From Melampsora larici-populina 98AG31 (lineage: Eukaryota; Basidiomycota; Pucciniomycetes; Pucciniales; Melampsoraceae): a DNA stretch of 64,000 bases. The notes beneath the pieces are model-generated. The model did no database searches and was not told the DNA's origin. It worked only from the letters and a program-made list of their open reading frames with translations. The DNA is taken from NCBI RefSeq assembly GCF_000204055.1, contig NW_006768881.1, positions 21,549-85,548 of the forward strand, written 5' to 3'. Made by a program: the position numbers and the translations under genes. Shown piece after piece: positions 56,583-64,000 of this stretch (positions are counted from its first letter, which is position 1; the number at the start of each line of letters is the position of its first letter).

Positions 56583-56965
56583 ACAGGACTGCAGGATGGT
56601 CCCACAGCCCTTTTAGCTCAATTTTTGTTTGCTTTCATTTAAGGCATATGAAATTCGTGCTCACCAAGCCGTGGGATTGTCCTGCAGTCCTTCAGCCCCA
56701 AACTCCCGTTTGCTCCCATTGAAATCAAACAAAAATGGTGCAATCAGGGCTGTGAGACCGTCCTGCGGTCCCACAGCCCCAAATTTTGTTTGATTTCATT
56801 GAAAGCAAACAAAATTTGTGGTAACAGGGCCGTGGGCCCGTTGGGCAGTCCGGGCTCAAATTTTGTTTGCTTTTGATGTCAGCAAACAAAATTCTCCAGA
56901 ACAGGACCTTGGGACCGCAGGATGGTCCCACGGGCTCAAATTGTGTTGGATTTCAATGGAAGCAA
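56583..56965. repeat. About 80-bp tandem repeat downstream of, and overlapping, the helicase 3' end
   Basis: About 4.5 diverged units with period 76-81, each with a GG(A/T)CC(G/T)-CAG-GGTCCCAC(A/G)G part and an AAATTTTGTTTG(A/C)T part. Boundaries fall near 56583, 56679, 56760, 56841 and 56917. The last ~20 codons of the helicase ORF are encoded by the first unit, so the annotated C-terminus is probably read-through into the repeat. Confidence 0.8.
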
Positions 56966-56990
56966 GGGTTAGGGTTAGGGTTAGGGTTAG
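56965..56990. repeat. Interstitial telomere-like repeat (TTAGGG)n
   Basis: Four perfect AGGGTT units immediately after the 80-bp array, in opposite orientation to the CCCTAA block at 18917-18990. Confidence 0.95.
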
Positions 56991-57041
56991 TTCAAGGTAT
57001 GAGACTTCATCTTCAATTGATCCCTGCAAATATCTTGACCA

Positions 57042-57386
57042 ATGTTTGTTTTGTGCATAATTAGGAGTCGCTCACCGGGTTCAAAATATGACTCAGACCC
57101 TGATGAGCTGCACTCATCACCATGTTCAGAATGTTCCTCAGACCCTGATGAGCTGCACACGTGTAGTCTAGGCCAAGGAAAAAGTGGAAATTCTTACCAA
57201 ACTGGCTCATATAGTCTAGGCCAAGAAAAAAGTGGAAATTCTTACCAAACTGGCTCATATAGTATAGGCCAAGAAACAAGTGGGAATTCTTGCCAAAGTG
57301 GCTCATGTGGTCTAGGCCAAGGAACAAGCGGGAATTCTTGCCCAAGTGGCTCATATTTATGCCAAAGTGGCTATTGTCCTCAGTAG
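57042..57386 (+). repeat. 48-bp minisatellite with open reading frame (16-residue repeats)
   Basis: Four units of 48 bp start at 57165, 57213, 57261 and 57309, plus a partial fifth. Translated, they read SLGQ(G/E)KSGNSYQTGSY with Cys variants later. A shorter duplicated block (CAGACCCTGATGAGCTGCA at about 57095 and 57140) precedes them. The frame is open from 57042 to the stop at 57386. Because the unit is a multiple of three, an open frame is expected without coding, so expression is unproven. It could be a repeat-bearing small protein or simply a minisatellite in the Helitron tail. Confidence 0.7.
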
Positions 57387-58213
57387 ACTGAAGACACCCA
57401 AACAAGAATTTCAAAGCATAGTGAAGGAAAAGCTAAATAAAATCAATAGAACCTCATATTTTCTTTGACATGGTCTTAAGAGGACAAATATTATTGGTAA
57501 CTCACTCCTTTCGTACCAATTTCATCCTTTCTAGAATGCCCAAATTTTTTGTCTGGTCCACTCTTGCAAAACTTCATCACATTGAATGCTTTTGGTAGTT
57601 CACTCCTTTTGTACCAATCTTATATTATCTTGAATGCCCAGATTTCCAGTAAAGCATGCTTTGTACAAGCTTTATGAGTTCAATTGTTCCACTGCTAGTC
57701 ATCTGACTATCTCTTGTCCCCATGATTGCAAGTACCATGCACTGCGTCCACCACCTCCATACTTGAAGTTGAGAAGGGTAGATAGTCTCAATTTGCTTCA
57801 ACTCTGTTTTGATTTTAATTTGAGTTAGTAACAATACTGAGTATTCCAGTTAACAAAGACTGAGAGATTCAATGATTGATTGATCAGGAGCTTCTGAGGG
57901 TTAGGATATTCCTCATCAATTTTCACCAACTGCTGTGAGCCCATTTGCTTCCACAGTATTCTATCATTCATTTTCATTCACTGGATCTATCCATCTACTC
58001 TGATACAAGTTACACTTGAGCTCAGATTTATTTGTCTTTGGTCAAATTGCTCTTTGGCATTTGCCTTCACTCATTTTACAGCATTTGTGGTGCTCTTCAC
58101 AAACTACTTCCTACCCACAGATTAATAATTAGTATTTGTTTTTTAGAAGGTCTTGATTACATCTTCTGGCTTTCCTTGTCCTTATTGGGTATTCTTCACA
58201 GCACCCTTGGAGA
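57387..58213. other. Non-coding, with a diverged direct repeat
   Basis: GGTA(A/G)(C/T)TCACTCCTTT(C/T)GTACCAAT appears at about 57496 and 57595, followed in both by a CTTGAATGCC/CTAGAATGCC line about 25 bases later. No gene supported. Confidence 0.5.
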
Positions 58214-58600
58214 CACTACGCCAGATCAATAATATACTGCTGAGTTTAAAAAATTGAAACTGTAGAAAAAAATTACCAATACAGGAGAGGTCAGAAAAAT
58301 TCAACACAATAATGGGTCAATTCATGGGTGCTGTCCCCTGATTTTGCATATTTTTGCATATTTTTGTCATGAGTTTGGAAGTCCTCCCAAACCAGAATGC
58401 TCACAGGGCATATCATGTCAGAAACTCAAATTTGGTCCAAAACTAGCAAGGTTTAAGCAAAAACCTCCAATGCACAAAAATATGAGAATTTTTGTTCAAT
58501 CATCTGAACACTTGCAATTTATGGAAGCCACATGATGGCTCAACAAGGTTCATGAAGGTGCTGAAGCCATTGTAGTAATGATTTATATGCTTATATATAG
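58214..58600. mobile_element. Truncated relative of the CACTA-type MITE at 39897-40659
   Basis: The left end CACTACGCCAGATCAATAAT and the following lines (GAGAGGTCAGAAAAATTCAA; ATCATGTCAGAAACTCAAAT; GGTCCAAAACTAGCAAGG) align with the first ~350 bases of the complete MITE. No right TIR was found before the rDNA spacer begins. Confidence 0.75.
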
Positions 58601-58649
58601 TTCCTGCTGTGTACGGCTCTTGATAAATCTCATCCATTCGAGACACACA

Positions 58650-59105
58650 ACTTTTTTGTGCGCCCAAGCTATAGAATATTTATTTCCCTGGTCCCAATAG
58701 CTCTTGTGTATTTCATAAGGCCTTTCCTTCAAAATAAATTTGAGTACACGCACTTTAATCATACACATGAGTGAGAGTTCACTTTTTCATTCTACATGTC
58801 TGAAATCTTCAAATGTTCAATCCGCTTTGAAATGATATATGTGTTCACTTTATTTTAGACTCCTTGAATTGGTAAAACCAACCCTTATGTAACCGGTGAT
58901 GCACGTAGGAAAGTACACTTATATCAAATCTAACAGAAAACGCACTTGTCAATCTACATAAATGCAAAAATCAAGGTGTCTGTCAAGTGAATTATTGTAA
59001 AAGCATAGCTATTAGCAAAGAATCCACAGTGTTTCACTTTGCTTGCTCAATTGCTTGAACAAGACTCAGTAGTCTGAATATTATAAATAATGTTCCATAA
59101 CTACA
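58650..59105. repeat. rDNA spacer segment, second copy
   Basis: About 450 bases nearly identical to 61893-62325 and in the same orientation (for example CATACACATGAGTGAGAGTT, AATCAAGGTGTCTSTCAAGT). It lies beyond the truncated 18S end, so the rDNA here is rearranged. Confidence 0.9.
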
Positions 59106-59991
59106 GCTACTAAAATAATTATTGGCAGTTTTCAACAAAATGTGTCGCACCAGGGATTAAACTCGAAGTCCAAAACTAGATTTAATCACCTTTTTCTTTG
59201 ATCACCTCCGGTTGGCGTTTCTCTCTCTTGGCTAATGACTGGCAGGTTCTTGCTGTCAAATCCTTCCGTACCATGCAATCTCATCACCATTCTAAGTGTT
59301 ACTCTGCTTTTGGCTCCTTTGAGGCGAACTGGACCCTACAATCGATTCTAGAAACTTGGTCCTACATCCGGCAGTCTCATTAAACCGCTTTGATTTTGCC
59401 TCCACAAGGCAAACTGGACCCTACTCCTACTCCACCTTTGCCTTGTGATCTCAATCGAACAATTCCAATCAAACAATTCATCTTCTCACCCGAGCGGATT
59501 ATTCCTTGACTCAAAGAATCCCTTGTAGCAAAAAACTCAACTGAAGAAACCTTCACTGTTGTTTCTAGAAATCAAGAACATTTCTAGAAACTCAGACCTA
59601 CACCCGGCAATCTCACCATCTCACACCGTCTTGCAACACATTTTCCAACTGACGATTTCAACTTTGGGGACCAAACAAATCCCGATATTGAGACAACCAT
59701 TGTGATTGAACCTTCTTTGGTTCATTGAGATTTTATACCAAAGATTCTTTCTAGCACTCGGTCAGACATCACCTCAGCAACATCTCAATATGAATCATCA
59801 TCAGTCTGACTTCCAAAGAAATCACAATCAATTGACCCCATCATTGATTGGTCTTGACTTATATTTCACGTAATATATTGCACCGAAGATTAATTCTAGC
59901 GCTCAACCGGACATCCTTCCAGCATTATCTTGATCAGCGTGACTTCAAAAGAAATCAAGAACAATCTATGTTGACATTGGGCCACTAAAAT
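59106..59991. other. Unassigned sequence separating the spacer copy from the truncated 18S
   Basis: Contains two related lines (CTAGAAACTTGGTCCTACATCCGGCAGTCTCA-like at about 59346 and a diverged one at about 59584). Its character (CT-rich, repeated motifs) suggests part of a long terminal repeat or other element. No boundary could be set. Confidence 0.35.
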
Positions 59992-60284
59992 GCATCGTCA
60001 GCACAAGGCCATACAATTTGAAAAGTTATTATGAATCACCAAATGGACCCGGAGGCCATTGGTTTTTATCTAATAAATGCACCCCTATCAATAAAGAAAG
60101 GGGCTGTCTTGGCATGTATTAGCTCTAGAATTACCACAGTTATCCATGTAGTAAGGTATCATCAAATAAACTATAACTGATTTAATGAGCCATTCGCAGT
60201 TTCACTGTATAATTGTTTATACTTGGACATGCATGGCTTAATCTTTGAGACAAGCATATGACTACTGGCAGGATCAACCAGGTA
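59992..60284 (-). rRNA. 18S rRNA, 5' end only (truncated)
   Basis: Read on the minus strand from 60284: TACCTGGTTGATCCTGCCAG, then AGTCATATGCTTGTCTCAAA, GCGAATGGCTCATTAAATCA, CATGGATAACTGTGGTAATT and ACCAATGGCCTCCGGGTCCA, ending near GACGATGC at 59992. This is the universal 5' end of eukaryotic small-subunit rRNA. After about 293 nt the similarity stops abruptly, well short of the usual ~1.8 kb, and unrelated sequence follows. Slight differences from the usual consensus (for example ATTTGGTGATTCATAATAAC) suggest decay. It is downstream of the 5S on the same strand, as in a basidiomycete spacer. Confidence 0.95.
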
Positions 60285-60586
60285 ACATGTAGCTCTTCAA
60301 GTCGCAAAACACGTTTGCCCATTTGCATGAGTTACTAAGCCTTACCACCTTTCATTTCTCTTACTAATAACATAAAGTCACCTTCAGATCAATGAGAGTA
60401 CATATCACCGCCAACACTTTTCAACACTAAAGAACTATTCGCATTTAAAGTCACAATTGAAGATAGTACCAACATTGTGCAAGCTGTGTCGCATCTCGCA
60501 GTACCTTTGAAAGAATGAGACTGACACTGTGTAGAAATTAAATTACTACGCACAACGCTGATTTACTTAATCATAGAAGCGCACAT

Positions 60587-61252
60587 TTAGGAACCTTTGA
60601 GTCAGGTAACACTAATTGGTTTTGAAACATGATAACGTTCACTCATGCAAGATGAATATCAGCTAAAAGTTAAAGGTCAAATATGCGCTATAAGTCTAGG
60701 ACGAGGGCAATTCAGTTGTTAAGTTTTGTTAGAGTATGTCAAATTGGCTTGTACATGTTAACACGGTTTTATTCCAAAGAGCATCATGGATCCTGATGGA
60801 TGAGTTAAAAACCCAAGGTGATGTCTAAATGCACTAGATGCTATACCACAGTTTAACTGCAATAGTCTGAGCATCTTTTATCCAATCAATCATCAGGTGT
60901 GGTCCTTTCAGACTTACACAGTGTGTTTCCCAAACCCTGATGAGCAACAGCCCAAGGTAAGTAAAGAACACAATCGGCTTTTCCAACATCAAGATATACA
61001 CATTTAATAACCTTTGAGTCAGGTAATACTAATTGGTTTTATAACATGATAACGTTCACTTATGCAAGATGAATATCGGCTAAAAGTTAAAGGTCGAATA
61101 TGCACTATGTGTCTAGGACGAGGGCAATTCAGTTGTTAAGTTTTGTTAGAGTATGTCAAATTGGCTTGTACATGTTAACACGGTTTTATTCCAAAGAGCA
61201 TCATGAGTCCTGATGGATGAGTTAAAAACTCCAAGGTGATGTCTAAATGTTC
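60587..61252. repeat. Spacer direct repeat, two ~245-bp copies with period 414
   Basis: Copies at 60587-60828 and 61001-61252 share lines such as GAACCTTTGAGTCAGGTAA (one-base variant), CTAGGACGAGGGCAATTCAG and GGCTTGTACATGTTAACACG. Confidence 0.9.
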
Positions 61253-61892
61253 AATCTTGTCCCCAATGTGAATATATATAGCATGTTCATTCAGTTTCAA
61301 CTTCTTGAACCAAGTGTTGTGTTGATTTTATTACTATTTGATTTCCATCAATGTACAGTCGCATAGCTTTTATGGTCAACAGCACTCAATCCTAATGTAC
61401 CGGTGATGCACGAAGGGAATGAACACGTATACTCTTCAATGTCAAAGTAATACTATCCCAGCGTTTGCAAGTTTAGACTACAGTTATCGGAATAAAAGCA
61501 ACAACATACTTCACAAAAAGCAATAGTTATTCAATCTTGACGTTTAATATAAGGGGTGTAACCAATAAATGAATGCCCAGTGAGAAGCATCCTATATTAA
61601 ACATCCATCAAGAATAATGTCTTACAATTTGATGGTACACTGAGACAGTGATCCTTTCAAACTTTCATCCATTGACCCACAAGGCCTTTCAAGATATTAA
61701 TGTTGACTTTATCTTAATATATCACTTTTACTTTGTTATAACACACATTTCATAAAGCCTTTCCTGCAAATCAGATTTGCGTACATGCACCTTAATCATA
61801 TGTGAATAACGTTTCATTGGTCAATAATAAGGACTCATTATTTCACTTTTACTCTGTTGTAGTTGCCTATAACATTTCATTGCTACTCTAAC

Positions 61893-62325
61893 AAGTATTT
61901 ATTCCCCCGGTCCCAATAGCTCTTGTGTTTTTCATAAAGCCTTTCCTTCAAAATAAATTTGAGTACACGCACTTCAATCATACACATGAGTGAGAGTTCA
62001 CTTTTTCATTCTACATGTCTGAAATCTTCAAATGTTCAATCCGCTTTGAAATGATATATGTGTTCACTTTATTTTAGACTCCTTGAATTGGTAAAACCAA
62101 CCCTGATGATACCGGTGATGCACGGAGGAAAGTACACTTATGTCAAATCTAACAGAAAGCGCACTTGTCAATCTGCATAAATGCAAAAATCAAGGTGTCT
62201 CTCAAGTGAATTATTGTAAAAGCATAGCTATTAGCAAAAAATCCACAGTGTTTAACTTTGCTTGCTCAATTGCTTGAACAAGACTCAGTAGTCTGAACAT
62301 TATAAATAATGTTCCATAACTAACA
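61893..62325. repeat. rDNA spacer segment duplicated at 58650-59105
   Basis: In its expected place in the spacer, about 1.6 kb from the 18S start. It is nearly identical to the other copy apart from a few substitutions. Confidence 0.9.
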
Positions 62326-62696
62326 CCTTACATATAGTGGTAACAATTAATTGTTAGTGACCATACTTTTATCGAGATGTAGCATGTGAATACTGAGTGT
62401 TAGGTACCTTGTACTCTACACTGTGAGGTGTAGAGTCCAACCCCCCTATGCTACAGGCTTGTAACAGATCTGGTGTGATTTACTTGGCTTTACCCTTTCA
62501 GCTTCACTCCCATATAGGTAGTCAGGAACCTGATCTGCCTTTATTTTTGACCCAAAGTGGGACATCAGGGGTAATTATTGAAATTTCATCCAGACTGGGC
62601 ATTTTGGCCCTGTTTGTGCCAACCAGGGCCAAAACAGGGCCAGGAAATGCGCGTGTGAGAGTTATATTTGAAATTCAACCCTTATAAATTAAATGA

Positions 62697-63370
62697 ATCA
62701 CACTACACTCTATTAACAAAATCAATACACTACACAACACCACACTACACTTCATTAACAAAATGAAAACACAACACTACACTATTAATGAAAGTAATTA
62801 CACTACACTAATAAAACAAATCAAACACACTACACTACACTACACTATTAAAATGAAAACACTACACAACACTCAAAAATGAAATTCATTACACTACACT
62901 AATAAAACAAATCAAACACACTACACTACACTACACTATTAAAATGAAAACACTACACAACACTTAAAAATGAAATTCCTTACACTACACTAATAAAACA
63001 AATCAAACACGCTACAAACTTGAAATTCACTACACAACATCATTAAAATAAAAACACTACACAACACTCAAAAATGAAATTCATTACACTACACTAATAA
63101 AACACATCAAACACGCTACAAACTTGAAATTCACTACACAACATCATTAAAATAAAAACACTACACAACACTCAAAAATCAAATTCATTACACTACACTA
63201 ATAAAACAAATCAAACACGCTACAAACTTGAAATTCACTACACACCATCATTAAAATAAAAACACTACACAACACTCAAAAATGAAATTCATTACACTAC
63301 ACTACTCAAATAAGTCAATTTGACATTTACCACACCACACTATGAAAATAACTACACCTCACTACACTTT
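62697..63370. repeat. AC-rich minisatellite, ~90-105 bp units built on CACTACA
   Basis: Units begin with ATTACACTACACTAATAAAA near 62797, 62889, 62979, 63084 and 63188. Early units contain extra CACTA runs; later units contain CTACAAACTTGAAATTCACT. It lies in the spacer between 18S and 5S. Confidence 0.95.
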
Positions 63371-63853
63371 TGACCAAAAAAAAAAAAAGTTATCAATCTT
63401 CCGAAAATTGCAGGATAGTTGCTCCTCATATGCCTGACTCCATATATGTTCACGGTTTATCTGTAGCATCACTGGTACTTGAGTTATTGAGCGCGCAAAA
63501 AGCAAATCCCAAGTAAAATTTTTTGTTTTGCTCATAGCTTCAAATCTTGTTTATGAACTTTGAATTTTCAATGTTTTTCTAAACTCTCCACATCATTGTG
63601 CATGTTTTCATACCCTACAAGTCTGGTTTATCTTAACTCGTTCTATGTGGAATAAAAAGTCGGTTGTTCATTGATATTTGATGTGTTAAGCGTTTGTGTG
63701 TTTTTACAAAGTTAGAGTAGCGATTTGAATTTGATAACAATGTAAACCATATTTGACACCTTTAGACCTTATTCTGATTGTAGTTTCAAGGAATGGTTGT
63801 ATAAAAAAAGATATTTAACTAAGTTGTTGTCCTATGATGCAAAAAAAACATAT
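63371..63853. other. Spacer between minisatellite and 5S gene
   Basis: Non-coding, with an A12 run near 63377 and no other feature. Confidence 0.5.
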
Positions 63854-63972
63854 ACCTGGGGCACCAGAGTATTCACACGTGGTCCCCCACCGCACTACTG
63901 ACTCGGCCCTACAATGTTTGAATGCGCAGATCGGACGGGATGCGGTAAGTTCATTGTGGTATGGCCCCAGAT
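63854..63972 (-). rRNA. 5S rRNA gene
   Basis: Minus-strand sequence reads GGCCATACCACAATGAACTT, CCGCATCCCGTCCGATCTGC, GCATTCAAACATTGTAGGGC, CGAGTCAGTAGTGCGGTGGG and GGACCACGTGTGAATACTCT, ending GGTGCCCCAGGT. This is the ordinary basidiomycete 5S sequence with the internal control regions (GCATTCAAACATTGTAGGG replaces the usual GCAGTTAAACATTGTAGGG). Length is about 118 nt, with a few changes from consensus. Same strand as the 18S remnant. A run of A on the plus strand at its 3' side (63841-63849, T-run on the gene strand) can act as the RNA polymerase III terminator. Confidence 0.9.
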
Positions 63973-64000
63973 AACAGTCTTAACTATTTATCGGATTAAT

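Larger units (their letters stand above)
52372..56642 (+). pseudogene. Helitron Rep-helicase (HUH endonuclease plus PIF1-like helicase), decayed
   Basis: Ordered blocks: LFQEFAVDMYVCVEHSHLKY (about 52464-52523) and VVLPSSFIGGPRSMQQLYQD (about 52620-52678), then, after a TAG, SLFITMTADPQWPAILEALE and EFQKQGLPHVHLICFLELNA (about 52904-52960). The last contains the HUH motif HVH. LPDPILEPQLFKFVTQNMFH and GPC run to 53085. After the 854-bp insertion comes YKRPNNGRY, then LLLKYHCHINVEVAGSIQAI and KYLFKYILKGHDRTA (54165-54210; Rep Tyr region). An intron at 54286-54340 follows, then IWRLLMYEIPGRFLAIQHLS. TGA at 54721 and 54748 stand where the family has Arg (VRGPTSF, LRTVNG). The Walker A is GPGGTGRT (55297-55320; Lys to Arg). 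Later helicase motifs run to 56642 (GASVMVLRNLNLGNGLCNGT, CMTINKSQGQSLNRV, SHGQLYLAL). It would drive rolling-circle transposition when intact. Confidence 0.9.
60285..63853 (-). other. rDNA intergenic spacer / external transcribed spacer
   Basis: Lies between the 18S 5' end and the 5S gene on the minus strand. It holds a duplicated ~245-base block, a segment repeated beyond the 18S (61893-62325) and an AC-rich minisatellite. No ORF is credible. The rDNA promoter could not be located by eye. Confidence 0.75.

Noticed and set aside
59130..59160. tRNA-like B-box (CACCAGGGATTAAACTCG, complement) suggesting a tRNA or SINE
   Set aside because: The B-box has lost its central TCGA, no A-box or cloverleaf could be drawn, and no poly-A or duplication was found.
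1..64000. CRISPR arrays, bacterial operons, riboswitches
   Set aside because: The DNA is eukaryotic (introns, 18S and 5S rDNA, telomeric repeats); none of the tandem repeats has repeat-spacer structure.

Overview
The window is nuclear DNA of a fungus, most likely a rust fungus (Pucciniales, Basidiomycota). The evidence is short GT-AG introns, a 5S rRNA gene on the same strand as 18S inside the rDNA spacer (a basidiomycete arrangement), TTAGGG-type telomeric blocks, and transposon families (DIRS-like, hAT, Tnp2/CACTA-like, Helitron) with rust-like accessory proteins. I cannot name the species. Almost nothing here is an intact housekeeping gene: the window is a nest of decayed mobile elements carrying broken pieces of core cellular genes. 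All homology calls come from reading translations by eye; no search was run.

Layout. 1-1722: 3' end of a DIRS-like retrotransposon (RNase H end plus tyrosine recombinase), then a 100-base assembly gap. 2434-9820 (minus): three intron-rich genes or pseudogenes with SAP-like and coiled-coil regions; the first shares a C-terminal block with a transposon accessory protein at 51188-51781. 10955-18134 (plus): degenerate copies of a PhoD-like phosphatase, a MEMO1-family protein and a MAK21/NOC1 ribosome-biogenesis protein, interrupted by a Helitron 3' end at 14014. 18718-30625: a Helitron 3' end on the minus strand, a telomere-like block, three TIR elements with CAC...GTG ends and 3-bp target duplications (one carrying SMC-like and protein-kinase pieces), a MED7 fragment on the minus strand, and another Helitron 3' end.

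30690-34607: a decayed hAT transposase gene. About 35.5-51.8 kb: one old Tnp2-type transposon split by three later insertions, namely a long-TIR Mutator-like element (35783-39101), a CACTA-type MITE (39897-40659) and a roughly 8-kb Helitron on the minus strand (41788 to about 49743) that carries a trehalase fragment, a RING-finger fragment and unrecognised multi-exon genes. 52292-57386: another Helitron 3' end abutting a decayed autonomous Helitron gene (HUH Rep plus PIF1-like helicase), then minisatellites and a second telomere-like block.

58650-64000: a broken rDNA unit on the minus strand (5S, spacer with repeats, and only the first ~293 nt of 18S), with a second copy of part of the spacer beyond the truncated 18S.

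The most interesting theme is mobile-element capture and shuffling of core host genes. Five Helitron 3' termini share a GC hairpin plus CTAG, and at least seven recognisable host-gene fragments with introns sit among them. Many stop codons are TGA where the protein family has Arg, and the Helitron hairpins differ by CG to TG/CA changes, which suggests CpG-directed C-to-T mutation of these repeats.
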